Positions 34,883-45,755 of a DNA stretch of 60,343 nucleotides are shown here, piece by piece. The stretch is from Mannheimia haemolytica (GTDB lineage Bacteria > Pseudomonadota > Gammaproteobacteria > Enterobacterales > Pasteurellaceae), in contig NZ_SMAC01000018.1 in assembly GCF_004342115.1 (NCBI RefSeq), positions 1-60,343 of the forward strand. The letters run 5' to 3'. The position numbers were made by a program, and so were the translations under genes. Position 1 is the stretch's first letter. Each line of letters starts with the position of its first letter. The notes beneath the pieces are model-generated. The model was not told where the DNA came from. It did not search any database and saw only the letters and a program-made list of their open reading frames with translations.

Positions 34883-35749
34883 TTAGCAATCTTCATCAAC
34901 CAATTCTTCGGTTGTATCAATTGCCGGCGGGTTGTCGTGTAGCCAGTTAGCCAAACGCACATAATCGGCAATGGTAAGGTTTTCCGCTCGGGCGGTTAAA
35001 TCAACGCCTAAGGCTTCCAGTTGCTCCGCACTAAACAGGGTTGAAAGAGCATTGCGTAAGGTTTTACGGCGTTGGTTAAAGGCTTGAGTCGTGACCCGAT
35101 TGAGCCAATACACATCTTTTGCCGGATAAGGCAGTTGGTTATAAGGCACTAAACGCACTACCGCAGAATCGACTTTTGGTGCCGGTTTAAAGGCGGTTGG
35201 CGGCACTTCCAGCACCGGAATTACTTGGCAATAGTATTGAGCCATAATGGTTAAACGCCCGTATGCTTTACTGTTTGGCGCGGCACATAAACGTTTCACC
35301 ACCTCTTTTTGCAACATAAAGTGCATATCTTGAATTAAGTCGTGAAAGGTCAGCAGGTGGAATATCAAGGGCGTAGAAATGTTGTAAGGTAAGTTACCAA
35401 ACACACGCACCGAGTCTTCGTCTAAGTTGAGTTGGTTAAAATAGTCACGGACATTAAAGCGTAGGGCATCTTGCTCAATAATGGTGAGTTTTTGGTTTAA
35501 AAACGGGTGGTGGCGTAAACGCTCTGCTAAATCACGGTCAATTTCAACCACCGTGAGTTTATCTACCAATTCGGCAACCGGCTCGGTTAATGCTCCTAAA
35601 CCCGGACCGATTTCTAATAAAAATTGTCCGTTTTTCGGGTTAATGGCTGAAACTATGCTGTGAATAATGTTCATATCGTGCAAAAAGTTTTGCCCGAAAC
35701 GCTTACGAGCGGTATGACCTAAATGTTTTTTGGAATTTGTAGAACTCAT
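34883..35749 (-). CDS. rsmA: 16S rRNA dimethyladenosine methyltransferase RsmA (KsgA)
   Basis: 288 residues from the ATG at 35749. The longer ORF start at 35785 is ruled out because the surA terminator hairpin lies across it. It dimethylates A1518 and A1519 of 16S rRNA with S-adenosylmethionine. Motifs are [22 protein letters not shown] (SAM site) and NLPYNIST (catalytic NLPY). Downstream of surA on the minus strand. Confidence 0.97.
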   Translation of the reverse strand: MSSTNSKKHLGHTARKRFGQNFLHDMNIIHSIVSAINPKNGQFLLEIGPGLGALTEPVAELVDKLTVVEIDRDLAERLRHHPFLNQKLTIIEQDALRFNVRDYFNQLNLDEDSVRVFGNLPYNISTPLIFHLLTFHDLIQDMHFMLQKEVVKRLCAAPNSKAYGRLTIMAQYYCQVIPVLEVPPTAFKPAPKVDSAVVRLVPYNQLPYPAKDVYWLNRVTTQAFNQRRKTLRNALSTLFSAEQLEALGVDLTARAENLTIADYVRLANWLHDNPPAIDTTEELVDEDC

Positions 35750-35772
35750 TGTTATCCTTTTTGAAATAAGAA

Positions 35773-35799
35773 AAGAACCCCGCATTATGCGAGGTTCTT
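35773..35799 (-). terminator. Terminator between surA and rsmA
   Basis: A hairpin with AAGAACC/GGTTCTT outer stem and CGCAT pairing inside, followed on the minus strand by TTTTCTTATTT. It lies 12 bases past the surA stop, so rsmA transcription needs readthrough or its own promoter. Confidence 0.85.
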
Positions 35800-35810
35800 A
35801 AAAATTTTAA

Positions 35811-36755
35811 TTATTGACCGACATATTGAATATTGGCGGTTTTTCTAAGCGCTTTTACCCAATCTTTAGAGGCTTCTTCGGCTTGCTTGTTCACCAGTTG
35901 CTGATAAGCACGTTGGTGGTAAGCATCTTCGGTTCTGTCTCCGTTACGAGTGTCGGTGACTTTTAAAATATGCCAACCAAATTGCGATTTAAACGGAGCA
36001 GAAATTTGGTTTGGTTTGATTTTTGATGCAACATTCGCAAATGCCGGATCGTAAATTTCTAAGAAGTTAAAACCTAAATCTCCACCGTCTGTCCCTGAGG
36101 CGTAATCAACAGAATGGGCTTTTGCCGCTTCTTCAAAGCTGATTTTGCCTGAGTTAATATCAGCAGTTAAGCTGCTAAGTTTTGCTTTGGCTTGAGCATC
36201 ATTTAAAATCGGGTTGGTTTTTAGCAAAATATGACTAATTCGATGCTCTTTGCCGGAAACGGTTTTCAATTTGCCTGCTGCTTTATCTTTCGCCATTAAC
36301 TCTTTCGCCAGAGCTTGCACTTGCTGTGGTGCAACCTGAATCGATTTGCTAATGCTGATATGGCGAACTTGTTCCATTGCCATTTGTTGAGCAATATTAC
36401 GTTTGAATTGTTCAAGTGTAATACCTTGATAATCTAACGCATCTAATAACTGACCGTAAGTAATACCGTTTTGAATTGCCACATTTTCAACCGCTTGGTT
36501 TACCGCAGCTGGGCTGACTTTAACGCCGGCTTCTTTCATTGCCTGTTGCACCAACATATCATCAATCACTTGATCAATAGCCGCACGTTGAGCAGTTTCT
36601 GTCGCCTTTTTCTTGCCAAGCACACGTTGAACCTGGCTTTGCATAATAGGGGTATCATTCACTAACGCCACCACTCTTTCTTCAAATGCGTGGGCGGTTT
36701 GGGTAAGACTCATTGTTGCAACGGCAACAGCAAATAATGATTTGACTAATTTCAT
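35811..36755 (-). CDS. surA: Periplasmic chaperone/peptidyl-prolyl isomerase SurA
   Basis: 314 residues, the single-parvulin-domain length known in Haemophilus (E. coli SurA has two). Signal peptide (about 1-23, cleaved after AHA), SurA N-terminal chaperone domain (about 24-165) and one PPIase domain (about 170-275, with SHILLK and GGDLGFNFLEIYDPAFA). It helps fold outer-membrane proteins such as porins and autotransporters like Ssa1. TGGAGG ribosome-binding site. Confidence 0.93.
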   Translation of the reverse strand: MKLVKSLFAVAVATMSLTQTAHAFEERVVALVNDTPIMQSQVQRVLGKKKATETAQRAAIDQVIDDMLVQQAMKEAGVKVSPAAVNQAVENVAIQNGITYGQLLDALDYQGITLEQFKRNIAQQMAMEQVRHISISKSIQVAPQQVQALAKELMAKDKAAGKLKTVSGKEHRISHILLKTNPILNDAQAKAKLSSLTADINSGKISFEEAAKAHSVDYASGTDGGDLGFNFLEIYDPAFANVASKIKPNQISAPFKSQFGWHILKVTDTRNGDRTEDAYHQRAYQQLVNKQAEEASKDWVKALRKTANIQYVGQ

Positions 36756-36833
36756 TTTTATAACAATCCTAATGGAGGTAATTAAGCAGTAACTTTTCCT
36801 TAGAGATAAGTTTAGCGAAAAGGTTCACTTAAT

Positions 36834-37388
36834 TTAAGCACTTTCTTTATTGGCAGCAGGAACTAAGACCACTTGGTTAATCCCATCATACGAGAGCGTT
36901 TGCACCTGAATTTGCTCGTTTTTAGCCGTTGGAATATTTTTTCCGACATAATCGGCTCGGATAGGCAATTCCCGATGACCTCTATCGACAAAAATCACCA
37001 GTTCAATTCTGGCAGCTCTGCCAAAATCTAAGAGTGCATCAAGTGCCGCCCGAATGGTTCTGCCGGTAAACAGAACATCATCAACCAAAATCACTTTTTT
37101 ACCGTTCAGATTTAGCTGATTATCGGCTCCCATAAATACGGGATCTTGATAAATTAAGTCTAGGTCATCACGGTAGAACGTAATATCTAACGCCATATAA
37201 GGCAAGCGTGTTTGAGCTAAATCTTCAATGCGTTTTTGGATTAACTCGGCAATTTCAGCTCCTCGACGTTTGATGCCGACAATCACTACATCTTGCAAAT
37301 CACCGTGTTTTTCAATAATTTGATGTGAAATACGAGATATTGTGCGCTGAAATTGCTCGGTATCAATAATGATTTTTTCTCTCGTCAT
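36834..37388 (-). CDS. pyrR: Bifunctional PyrR (pyrimidine regulator/UPRTase)
   Basis: 184 residues. PRPP-binding loop VILVDDVLFTGRTIRAALDAL and N-terminal SRISHQIIEKHGDL match PyrR. In Gram-positives it binds pyr mRNA to cause attenuation and has uracil phosphoribosyltransferase activity. In Pasteurellaceae its RNA targets are less clear. It follows hldE by 13 bases on the same strand. No pyr biosynthetic gene is in the window. Confidence 0.93.
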   Translation of the reverse strand: MTREKIIIDTEQFQRTISRISHQIIEKHGDLQDVVIVGIKRRGAEIAELIQKRIEDLAQTRLPYMALDITFYRDDLDLIYQDPVFMGADNQLNLNGKKVILVDDVLFTGRTIRAALDALLDFGRAARIELVIFVDRGHRELPIRADYVGKNIPTAKNEQIQVQTLSYDGINQVVLVPAANKESA

Positions 37389-37401
37389 TCGCTTATTACC
37401 A

Positions 37402-38829
37402 TTATAGTGCTTGAATTTTCTTGATCACATTAGTGGTAGAACAGCCGTTTTCAAAGTTCAATACTCGCACATCGCCGCCGTTTGCCCATACTTCTTGGCT
37501 GCCGGCAATCTCTTCCGGCTTGTAATCACCACCTTTTACCAATAAATCAGGTAGGATTTCACTGATTAAACGTTGTGGTGTATCTTCATCAAAAGGCACA
37601 ACCCAATCTACAGAGGCTAAACCAGCTAAAACTGCCATACGGGCAGCTAAATCATTAATCGGGCGAGCTTCGCCTTTTAGGCGTTTTACCGAAGCATCGG
37701 TATTGACGGCTACAATTAATCGGTCGCCTAATTTACGGGCGTTTTCCAAATAGGAAACGTGACCGGGGTGAAGAATATCAAAGCAACCGTTCGTCATCAC
37801 GATTTTTTCGCCACGTTTTTTCGCTTCTTCCACAATCGCTTTTAATTCGGCTTCAGAAACCAAGCCAAAACCGGTGGCAGTGCGTTGGTGAATCGCATTT
37901 TCCAGCTCAACCGGGCTGACGGTTGAAGTCCCTAATTTACCTACGACTACACCGGCGGCAGCATTGGCTAAATAGCAGGCTTCTTCATAGGCTCTGCCAT
38001 CGGCAATCGCAGTGGCTAATACACTGATTACGGTATCGCCTGCACCGGTTACATCATAAACCTCTTTGGCTTGGGTCGGCAGATGATAAGGCTCGTGGTT
38101 CGGGCGAAGTAAGGTCATTCCTTTTTCCGAACGGGTAACTAATAGTGCAGATAAATCATAGTCGGCAATCAGTTTTAACCCTTTGCTGACAATCTCATCC
38201 TCATCTTTACAATGCCCAACCACCGCTTCAAATTCCGACATATTTGGTGTAAGCAATGTTGCCCCACGATAGCGTTCAAAGTCTGTGCCTTTCGGGTCGA
38301 TCAGCACCGGCACCTTAGCATTGCGGGCAATTTGGATCATTTGTTGCACCGATTCCAATGTGCCTTTGCCGTAATCCGAGAGAATTAATGCTCCGTAAGC
38401 GGTAATTTCTTGCGAAAGTTTTGCAAGTAGGGCGGTAGAATCTACATTGTGAAAACCCTCTTCAAAATCCAACCGCAATAATTGCTGATGGCGGGAAAGA
38501 ATCCGCAATTTTGTGATGGTTGGGTGCGAATTAATCGCCACACAATGATTTTGGATCTGGTGGGAATTAAGTAATTTATCTAAAGCACGCCCGGCATCAT
38601 CATCGCCAATTAAGCCGTGTAATGTTACCGGTACGTCAAGACTGGCGATGTTCATCGCCACGTTTGCCGCACCGCCGGCACGCTCTTCAATATCTTGTAC
38701 TTTCACCACCGGCACAGGGGCTTCAGGCGAAATTCGATTGGTTGCCCCGAACCAGTAACGGTCTAACATTACATCGCCAAGCACCAGCACTTTAGCATTA
38801 TTAAATTTTGGAGAGTATTGCATCATCAT
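37402..38829 (-). CDS. hldE: Bifunctional D-glycero-beta-D-manno-heptose kinase/adenylyltransferase HldE
   Basis: 475 residues. A ribokinase-like domain (about 1-320, with [13 protein letters not shown]) phosphorylates heptose-7-P at O1. The C-terminal nucleotidyltransferase domain (about 340-475, [23 protein letters not shown]) then adds AMP. This makes ADP-heptose for the LPS inner core; GmhB for the step between is encoded at 57.1 kb. The first of three ATGs (ATGATGATG) is listed. A palindromic repeat separates it from der. Confidence 0.97.
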   Translation of the reverse strand: MMMQYSPKFNNAKVLVLGDVMLDRYWFGATNRISPEAPVPVVKVQDIEERAGGAANVAMNIASLDVPVTLHGLIGDDDAGRALDKLLNSHQIQNHCVAINSHPTITKLRILSRHQQLLRLDFEEGFHNVDSTALLAKLSQEITAYGALILSDYGKGTLESVQQMIQIARNAKVPVLIDPKGTDFERYRGATLLTPNMSEFEAVVGHCKDEDEIVSKGLKLIADYDLSALLVTRSEKGMTLLRPNHEPYHLPTQAKEVYDVTGAGDTVISVLATAIADGRAYEEACYLANAAAGVVVGKLGTSTVSPVELENAIHQRTATGFGLVSEAELKAIVEEAKKRGEKIVMTNGCFDILHPGHVSYLENARKLGDRLIVAVNTDASVKRLKGEARPINDLAARMAVLAGLASVDWVVPFDEDTPQRLISEILPDLLVKGGDYKPEEIAGSQEVWANGGDVRVLNFENGCSTTNVIKKIQAL

Positions 38830-38850
38830 AGTTAATATTCTCTGTTAAAT

Positions 38851-38916
38851 GATGGCGCAAGCGTCCACGCTTGTGCCATTATTAGTTTTAGCACAAGCGT
38901 GGACGCTTGCGCTATC
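38851..38916. repeat. Double-palindrome intergenic repeat between der and hldE
   Basis: Two 26-bp units, each itself a near-palindrome (TGGCGCAAGCGT-CC-ACGCTTGTGCCA, 38853-38878, and its inverse 38889-38914), are arranged head to head. The region can form either two hairpins or one long one. It occupies most of the gap and may end der transcription. Confidence 0.75.
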
Positions 38917-38924
38917 GTTAGATA

Positions 38925-40460
38925 TTATTTCTTACTTTTCTTAATAAACTTCATCAAACGTTTACGTTTGCGTAATTGGCTTGGTGTCAGTTTGTTTTTC
39001 TTACCGGCAAAAGGATTATTGCCTTCTTGGAATAAAATCCGAATTGGCGAGCCGATAATTTTTAAACTTTTACGGAAATAATTACTTAAATAACGTTTGT
39101 AAGAATCCGCTAATTTTTCAACCTGATTGCCGTGAATCACAATAATTGGTGGGTTGTAGCCACCCGGGTGAGCATATTTTAATTTCACTCGGCGACCATT
39201 AACCAATGGTGGTTGGTATTCATCAGCAGCCATACGCAAAATGCGAGTCAGCATTGAGGTCGAGGTTTTTTGCGTTGCACAAGCGTAGGCTTCTTTTACT
39301 GAATCAAACAAATTCCCCACGCCTGAGCCGTGCAATGCCGAGATAAAATGCACTCTGGCAAAATCAATAAAATCTAAACGGCGATCTAACTCTGATTTCA
39401 CTTGATCTTTAATATCTTGCGACAAGCCGTCCCATTTGTTTACCACAATCACCAATGAACGACCAGCATTTAGAATAAAGCCGAGTAGTGATAAATCCTG
39501 ATCGGAAATACCTTCTCGGGCATCAATAGTTAATAGCACCACGTTTGCATCTTGAATGGCTTGCAAGGTTTTAATTACCGAGAATTTCTCAACCGCTAAA
39601 TTCACTTTGCCACGTTTACGCACACCGGCGGTATCAATGATGGTATATTGCTGACCGTCACGCTCCATTGGAATATAAATAGAATCACGGGTTGTTCCTG
39701 GCATATCATAAACTACCACACGCTCTTCGCCTAAAATGCGGTTGGTCAGTGTTGATTTACCAACATTCGGACGACCGACAATCGCAATTTTGATATTTTT
39801 ATCTTCAATCGACTCTTCTGCTTCTTCTGCCAAGGCTTCATCTAATAATGCCGCATCTTCTTCGTTCTCAAAGTCGAATTCGGTATCCCATTCGTCTGTT
39901 TCTTCATTTGCAACATTTTTAGCATTTTCGCCCGCTTGTTCTTGGTTAAATTGCTCGGCATTTAGCTGTTCGCCTAAAGGAGCTAACACTTGCTCGATAA
40001 GCTGCGTAACCCCACGCCCTTGTGCTGCAGCAATTTGTTCTACTTCGCCTAAGCCTAATTGATAGAATTCGGCACAGTGAGAGTCGGCATCAATACCATC
40101 GGTTTTATTGGCAACCACCACCGTGGTTTTTTCACGTTGGCGTAAATATTGAGCAATGCCGACATCGGCAGGTAATAATCCGGCTCGGGCATCAACCAAG
40201 AAAAGCACCACATCGGCTTCTTCAATCGCCAATAAAGATTGTTCCGCCATTTTTTCTTCCACGCCTTCCTCTGTACCATCAATACCACCGGTGTCGATTA
40301 CAATGAAATCGTAGCCGGCAATATTAGCGTGACCATATTTACGGTCTCGGGTTAAGCCGGGGAAATCTGCTACTAAGGCATCTCGAGTACGAGTTAAACG
40401 GTTAAATAAAGTCGATTTGCCGACATTAGGTCTGCCCACTAGGGCAACAACAGGAGTCAT
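38925..40460 (-). CDS. der: Ribosome-associated GTPase Der (EngA)
   Basis: 511 residues from the ATG at 40460, with GAGGA upstream; ten extra residues of the longer ORF are unlike the family. It acts in 50S ribosome assembly. It has two tandem GTPase domains, each with GRPNVGKST, and DxxG motifs in DFPGLT and DTAGVRKRG. The C-terminal KH-like domain follows. The linker between the G domains is long and very acidic (about 165-205, rich in Glu and Asp). Confidence 0.97.
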   Translation of the reverse strand: MTPVVALVGRPNVGKSTLFNRLTRTRDALVADFPGLTRDRKYGHANIAGYDFIVIDTGGIDGTEEGVEEKMAEQSLLAIEEADVVLFLVDARAGLLPADVGIAQYLRQREKTTVVVANKTDGIDADSHCAEFYQLGLGEVEQIAAAQGRGVTQLIEQVLAPLGEQLNAEQFNQEQAGENAKNVANEETDEWDTEFDFENEEDAALLDEALAEEAEESIEDKNIKIAIVGRPNVGKSTLTNRILGEERVVVYDMPGTTRDSIYIPMERDGQQYTIIDTAGVRKRGKVNLAVEKFSVIKTLQAIQDANVVLLTIDAREGISDQDLSLLGFILNAGRSLVIVVNKWDGLSQDIKDQVKSELDRRLDFIDFARVHFISALHGSGVGNLFDSVKEAYACATQKTSTSMLTRILRMAADEYQPPLVNGRRVKLKYAHPGGYNPPIIVIHGNQVEKLADSYKRYLSNYFRKSLKIIGSPIRILFQEGNNPFAGKKNKLTPSQLRKRKRLMKFIKKSKK

Positions 40461-40644
40461 TTTGTATCCTCTATATCCGGTTATTTGCAAAATGGTTGCA
40501 AAAATTGGCTTATTATAGCGGAAATTTGGGGAAGTTGAAATTAGAAGAAGATCGGGAACACGGGGAGGGACGCACGGCGTGCATCCGCAAGCGGTTAAAA
40601 ATGTTCAATTTTTTGCAAATATGCCTAAAAGAATGTGCTGAGCA

Positions 40645-41952
40645 TCATTCTTCTAGCCGTAATGCTCTTGAAAAACTTTGTAAGCCGGTGGAGTTGCCAC
40701 TTTTTGCCATTGCTTGTAACGCTTGGGTTGGGGCGTGTAGTAACTGGTTGGTGAGTTTGTAGCTTAGCTCACTTAATACTTTTTGGCTGTCTTGCCCTTG
40801 ACTGATTGCTTGTAGGGCTTTCTCCAACAATTCTTGGCGGGTTTGCTCCGCATCTTGACGATAGCGTTTGATTAAATCGCTAGACTGCTGTTGTTTTAAC
40901 CATTCAAAAAATGCTTTGCTTTCCTCTTTGACGATTTCAGCGGCTTGTTTGGCGGCTTCTTCACGCTGAGCCATATTGCGTTGGATAATATTTTGTAAAT
41001 CATCAACACTATAAGCGTAAACGCCCTCTAAGTCGCCGGCTTTTTCGTCAATATCACGAGGAACGGCAATATCAATCAGCAAAAGTGGGTCAAATTGGCG
41101 TTGTTTTTGCGCAATTTCCACCATTTCTTTACTGATTAGGGTATCAGGGCTACCGGTGGAGCTAATAACTACATCAGCTTGGTTTAAACCGAGTTGCAAA
41201 GCACTTAACGACAGAATTTGCATTGGAGCGTTTAGTTTTTCCGCCAACATTTCCGCCCGAATATGGGTGCGGTTTGCCAACATTATATTTTTCGCCCCGT
41301 GTTGAATTAAATAGCGGGCGACTAATTCAATGGTTTCGCCTGCCCCTACCAGCAAAAAGCGTAACTTGCCAAAATTATCGAAAATTTGATGGGCTAAACC
41401 GCAAGCTGCATAAGCAACTGACACCGCTTGGCTGCCGATTTCGGTTTCGGAACGTACTCGTTTTGCGGTGGCAAAGGTGCGTTGGAACAAGCGTGATAGC
41501 TTGGTGAACATCGCTTTTTGCTGATGTTGGTAGAAATCTTCGCTATATTGATAGGCTTGTTTAACCTGCCCTAAAATTTGTGGTTCGCCTAAAATTAGTG
41601 AATCTAATCCGCTTGCCACTTTCATTAAGTGGTTAGCGGCTTCTAAATTTTGTTTAAAATATAAACATTCACGCAACTCGCTTTCATCAAGTTGATGAAT
41701 TTGGGCAAACCAGCGGAAACATTGTTCACGCCATTGGATATTTTCCTCGCTCTCTTCACGGGGAGAAATATTAGGCTGGTGGAAGTAGAGCTCGGTGCGG
41801 TTGCAGGTAGAGAGAATGACCACGCTTTCAGCCAATCCGCTCGTTTGGATTTGTTCAAGAGCCAGTTTACGTTTGTCATCTACAAACGCCACTTTCTCTC
41901 TTAAACCCACAGAGGCGGTTTTATGGTTGATTCCTAAAGCTAAAATTGTCAT
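40645..41952 (-). CDS. hemA: Glutamyl-tRNA reductase
   Basis: 435 residues from the ATG at 41952. First step of C5 haem synthesis: NADPH reduction of glutamyl-tRNA(Glu) to glutamate-1-semialdehyde. Catalytic Cys50 is in [11 protein letters not shown]. The N-terminal [17 protein letters not shown] and the NADPH site [16 protein letters not shown] are intact. A C-terminal dimerisation helix follows. Divergent from relA. The window also holds hemW. Confidence 0.96.
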   Translation of the reverse strand: MTILALGINHKTASVGLREKVAFVDDKRKLALEQIQTSGLAESVVILSTCNRTELYFHQPNISPREESEENIQWREQCFRWFAQIHQLDESELRECLYFKQNLEAANHLMKVASGLDSLILGEPQILGQVKQAYQYSEDFYQHQQKAMFTKLSRLFQRTFATAKRVRSETEIGSQAVSVAYAACGLAHQIFDNFGKLRFLLVGAGETIELVARYLIQHGAKNIMLANRTHIRAEMLAEKLNAPMQILSLSALQLGLNQADVVISSTGSPDTLISKEMVEIAQKQRQFDPLLLIDIAVPRDIDEKAGDLEGVYAYSVDDLQNIIQRNMAQREEAAKQAAEIVKEESKAFFEWLKQQQSSDLIKRYRQDAEQTRQELLEKALQAISQGQDSQKVLSELSYKLTNQLLHAPTQALQAMAKSGNSTGLQSFSRALRLEE

Positions 41953-42138
41953 TGCTACCCACAAAAATAAAGATCAAAATAAAAACGCAAGTATTTTAAT
42001 CAAGAGCGTGAAGTCGTGCAAATGATTGTGTTGATAGGTTTGATTTATCACAAGGTTGCTACCTCTTAAGGAGTAAAGAGGATAAGATAACTTGGATTAA
42101 ATTTTCGATTAGGGGTAAATTTTTTCTGAATTTCCACG

Positions 42139-42144
42139 TATAAT
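42139..42144 (+). promoter_or_regulatory. Candidate -10 element of relA
   Basis: A perfect TATAAT lies 62 bases before the relA start. The matching -35 (TAAATT near 42116) is weak. An uptake sequence lies between the -10 and the gene. Confidence 0.4.
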
Positions 42145-42205
42145 AAAACTCCATTTTAAGCTGTACAAGCGGTCTAATTTCCACAAAAATTTACAAGGAG
42201 GCCTT

Positions 42206-44404
42206 ATGGTAGCAATTCGTTATTCCCATCAACTTGAACCGAATAATTTTGAGTTGTCGAGTTGGTGTGCAAGCCTGAATATGTCTCCTGTGACTTTTGA
42301 GCAGATTCACAATGCGTGGAGTTATGCACAGGAAAAACTGGATACCGACTATAGTCTGATGTGGTATGGCATTGAGATGGTTGAAGTATTGCACGGCTTG
42401 AATATGGACGATGACAGCTTAGTTGCCGCAATGCTTTTTCCTCTGGTAAAACACAATGTGATCGACTTGGTGCAATTAAAAGAAGATTTCAGTAACGACA
42501 TCAAAAACTTAGTTAAAGGCGTACTCGAAATGGAGAATATCCGCCAGCTTAGTGCCAATAATGTGTCGGATCTGCAAATCGACAATATCCGTCGCATGTT
42601 GTTGGCGATGGTGGACGATTTCCGCTGTGTGGTGATTAAACTTGCCGAACGAATTGCCTACCTGCGTGATAGTAACCACCATTCCGAAGAAGATACCGTT
42701 CTCGCCGCTAAAGAATGTTCTCACGTTTATGCACCGCTTGCCAATCGATTGGGTATCGGGCAGCTCAAATGGGAGCTGGAAGATTACTGTTTCCGCATTT
42801 TACACCCTGTCTCTTACACTCAAATTGCTAAATTTGAATTGGGCGAACGCCGTGTGGATCGTGAGCGTTATATTGCAAATTTTGTAGCAGATCTGACCGC
42901 TTGTTTAAGTCCTGAAATCAAGAATGTGCAGATTTATGGACGCCCGAAACATATCTACAGCATTTGGAAGAAAATGCAGAAAAAACGGTTGAGATTTAAT
43001 CAGCTTTTCGATATTCGGGCAGTGCGGGTAATAGTGCCAACACTAGAAGATTGCTACACGGCATTAGGCATTATTCACACCAAATATACCCATTTGCCGG
43101 AACATTTTGATGATTATATTGCTAACCCGAAACCTAACGGCTATCAATCATTACACACCGTTGTATTAGGCGAGGGCGATAAAACCATCGAAGTGCAAAT
43201 TCGCACCCAGCAAATGCACGATGATGCCGAGCTTGGGGTGGCGGCTCACTGGAAATACAAAGAGGGAGCAACCGCAGGGCGTTCGGGCTACGAAGAAAAA
43301 ATTGTCTGGTTGCGTAAACTCCTTGAGTGGCAAAATGATCTTGCCGATTCGGGCGATATGGTGGCGGAAATGCGGTCACAAATTTTTGATGATCGTGTTT
43401 ATGTTTTTACCCCGAGAGGTGAGGTGATCGATTTACCGCAAAAAGCTACGCCGCTTGATTTTGCTTATGCAATTCATAGTGAAATCGGGCATCGTTGCAT
43501 TGGAGCAAAAGTGGCAGGGCGGATTGTGCCATTCACTTATCATCTGCAAATGGGCGATCAGGTTGAAATTATCACCCAAAAAGAGCCGAACCCAAGCCGA
43601 GATTGGCTCAATCCGAATACCGGTTTTGTGAATACAGGCAAAGCTCGCTCAAAAATTATTGCGTGGTTTAAAAAATTAGACCGAGAGAAAAATATTCCAA
43701 TCGGCAAAGAGGCCCTTGAAGCCGAAATGGAAAAATTCGGTTTTACGCTCAAGCAAATTGAAGAATATGCTCTGCCTCGCTATAACTTAAAACAGTTTGA
43801 TGATCTCTATGCCGGTATTGGCGGTGGCGATATTCGTCTTCATCAGTTAATGCACTTCTTGCAATCAAAATTAATTAAACCGACCGCCGAACAAGAAGAC
43901 GAAGCGGTACTTAAACAGGTGAATAAAAACACCAATCAGCCGAAGCCAAGCAAAGGCTATGTGATTGTAGAGGGCGTAGGGAACTTAATGCATTCCATTG
44001 CCCGTTGCTGCCAGCCGATTCCGGGTGATGAAATCGTGGGTTACATCACACAAGGCAGAGGGATTTCGATTCACCGTGCAGATTGTGAGCAACTGTTTGA
44101 ATTACAAAGTCTCAACCCAGAACGAGTTGTGGAGGCGGATTGGGGCGAAGGCTATACCTCTGGTTTAAGCTTAACCATTCGAGTGATTGCCAATGACCGC
44201 AACGGCTTACTGCGAGATGTCAGTGCAATTATGGCAAATGAAAAAGTAAACGTGTTAGGCGTTTCCAGCCGAACCGATGTGAAACGTAGCCTTGCCACCA
44301 TTGATATGGAAATTCAGCTTAACAACGTTGAAATTTTGAATAAATTATTGGCTCGTATCGCTCAATTAGATGATGTTATCGAAGCAAAACGGCTTTCGAG
44401 TTAA
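42206..44404 (+). CDS. relA: (p)ppGpp synthetase RelA
   Basis: 732 residues. Ribosome-associated ATP:GTP pyrophosphotransferase for the stringent response. The N-terminal pseudo-hydrolase domain lacks the His-Asp pair (DDSLVAAMLFPLV). The synthetase domain is about 230-370 (FNQLFDIRAVRV, DYIANPKPNGYQSLHT, EVQIRTQQMHDDAELGVAAHW). The TGS domain is near 395-460, and the C-terminal ACT domain holds LTIRVIANDRNGLLRDV. AAGGAGG precedes the ATG. Not operonic with spoT. Confidence 0.97.
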   Translation: MVAIRYSHQLEPNNFELSSWCASLNMSPVTFEQIHNAWSYAQEKLDTDYSLMWYGIEMVEVLHGLNMDDDSLVAAMLFPLVKHNVIDLVQLKEDFSNDIKNLVKGVLEMENIRQLSANNVSDLQIDNIRRMLLAMVDDFRCVVIKLAERIAYLRDSNHHSEEDTVLAAKECSHVYAPLANRLGIGQLKWELEDYCFRILHPVSYTQIAKFELGERRVDRERYIANFVADLTACLSPEIKNVQIYGRPKHIYSIWKKMQKKRLRFNQLFDIRAVRVIVPTLEDCYTALGIIHTKYTHLPEHFDDYIANPKPNGYQSLHTVVLGEGDKTIEVQIRTQQMHDDAELGVAAHWKYKEGATAGRSGYEEKIVWLRKLLEWQNDLADSGDMVAEMRSQIFDDRVYVFTPRGEVIDLPQKATPLDFAYAIHSEIGHRCIGAKVAGRIVPFTYHLQMGDQVEIITQKEPNPSRDWLNPNTGFVNTGKARSKIIAWFKKLDREKNIPIGKEALEAEMEKFGFTLKQIEEYALPRYNLKQFDDLYAGIGGGDIRLHQLMHFLQSKLIKPTAEQEDEAVLKQVNKNTNQPKPSKGYVIVEGVGNLMHSIARCCQPIPGDEIVGYITQGRGISIHRADCEQLFELQSLNPERVVEADWGEGYTSGLSLTIRVIANDRNGLLRDVSAIMANEKVNVLGVSSRTDVKRSLATIDMEIQLNNVEILNKLLARIAQLDDVIEAKRLSS

Positions 44405-44470
44405 TCTACAAGCGGTTGTTTTTGCTAAACAATTTACAAACAACGAATGAGTATCCGCATAATTACGGCG

Positions 44471-44495
44471 TAGGGGCGAAAAATCTTTCGCCCTT
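44471..44495 (+). repeat. GTAGGGGCGAAA hairpin repeat after relA
   Basis: AGGGGCGAAA-AATC-TTTCGCCCTT: same core as the recB/greB hairpin at 21307. It lies between relA and dxr on the relA transcript and may act as a weak terminator. Confidence 0.6.
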
Positions 44496-44522
44496 ATCAG
44501 TCATTAGATAAAGAGAAACAAA

Positions 44523-45713
44523 ATGAAAAAATTAGTGATTTTAGGTTCAACAGGTTCTATCGGTAAAAGCACTTTATCGGTAGTTGAGCATAACCCAAAC
44601 CAATATGAGGTGTTTGCGTTAGTTGGTGGAAAGAATGTTGAATTAATGCTGGAGCAATGTCGTCAATATCAGCCGACTTTTGCGGCAATGGATGATGAAA
44701 AATCCGCACAAGCATTAAAAACGGCATTGGCAACTTTGGGGTCTAAAACTGAAGTGTTAGCCGGTCAAGCAGCTATTTGTGAGCTTGCTGCACATTCCGA
44801 AGTGGATATGGTAATGGCTGCTATTGTAGGAGCAGCAGGGTTATTACCGACACTTTCTGCGGTGAAAGCGGGTAAAACCGTATTGTTGGCAAATAAAGAA
44901 TCGCTGGTAACCTGTGGGCAAATTTTTATTGATGAGGCTCGTAAATCCGGTGCGAAGCTCTTACCGGTAGATAGTGAACACAATGCGATTTTCCAATCGC
45001 TTCCACCGGAGGCACAGCAAAAAGTCGGGTTTTGTCCACTCGCTGAACTGGGTGTCAGTAAAATTATTTTAACAGGATCGGGTGGACCGTTCTGTACTAA
45101 GCCATTAAATGAATTTGATGCGATTACACCGGCTCAAGCAGTTGCTCACCCCAATTGGTCTATGGGTAAGAAAATTTCAGTCGATTCAGCCACAATGATG
45201 AACAAAGGCTTGGAGTATATTGAAGCCCGCTGGTTGTTTAATGCAACAGCCGAGGAAATGGATATCATCATTCACCCACAATCAATTATTCATTCGATGG
45301 TGCGTTATATTGATGGCTCGGTGATTGCTCAAATGGGCAACCCGGATATGTGTACGCCGATTGCTCACACGATGGCATATCCAAACCGAATTAATGCTGG
45401 TGTGCCACCATTAGATTTCTTTAAATTAAAAGAGCTAACCTTTATCGAGCCGGATTTTGCCCGTTACCCGAACTTAAAATTAGCGATTGAGGCTTTTGCA
45501 GAAGGACAGTATGCGACAACAGCGATGAATGCCGCCAATGAAATTGCCGTTGAGGCGTTTTTAAACGAGCAAATCCGCTTTACGGATATTGTGAACGTGA
45601 ATAGAACGGTGGTGGAAAATATTGCTCCAATTCAAGTCAGTGAAATTGCTGATGTATTGCATATTGATAAACTCGCCAGAGAGTTAGCCAAACAAGCTGT
45701 TCTTCAGCTCTAA
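44523..45713 (+). CDS. dxr: 1-deoxy-D-xylulose 5-phosphate reductoisomerase
   Basis: 396 residues. Second step of the MEP isoprenoid pathway: DXP to 2-C-methylerythritol 4-phosphate with NADPH. Motifs are [10 protein letters not shown] (nucleotide site), [13 protein letters not shown] (metal-binding) and the loop SGGPF...[23 protein letters not shown]. Other MEP genes are not in the window. Followed by a palindromic terminator. Confidence 0.97.
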   Translation: MKKLVILGSTGSIGKSTLSVVEHNPNQYEVFALVGGKNVELMLEQCRQYQPTFAAMDDEKSAQALKTALATLGSKTEVLAGQAAICELAAHSEVDMVMAAIVGAAGLLPTLSAVKAGKTVLLANKESLVTCGQIFIDEARKSGAKLLPVDSEHNAIFQSLPPEAQQKVGFCPLAELGVSKIILTGSGGPFCTKPLNEFDAITPAQAVAHPNWSMGKKISVDSATMMNKGLEYIEARWLFNATAEEMDIIIHPQSIIHSMVRYIDGSVIAQMGNPDMCTPIAHTMAYPNRINAGVPPLDFFKLKELTFIEPDFARYPNLKLAIEAFAEGQYATTAMNAANEIAVEAFLNEQIRFTDIVNVNRTVVENIAPIQVSEIADVLHIDKLARELAKQAVLQL

Positions 45714-45723
45714 TGAAAAGAAA

Positions 45724-45745
45724 ATGCCTACAAATTTGTAGGCAT
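45724..45745. terminator. Perfect palindrome between dxr and nhaC
   Basis: ATGCCTACAAATTTGTAGGCAT is a 22-bp perfect palindrome in the gap between convergent genes; no long T-run follows, so termination is likely but weak. Confidence 0.6.
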
Positions 45746-45755
45746 GTTTCACATA

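Noticed and set aside
35811-36755. SurA with one PPIase domain as a truncated gene
   Set aside because: The single-domain length is normal for Pasteurellaceae SurA; both ends are intact.
42206-44404. Missing HD residues in RelA as damage
   Set aside because: Absence of the hydrolase His-Asp is the normal RelA state; SpoT supplies hydrolysis.
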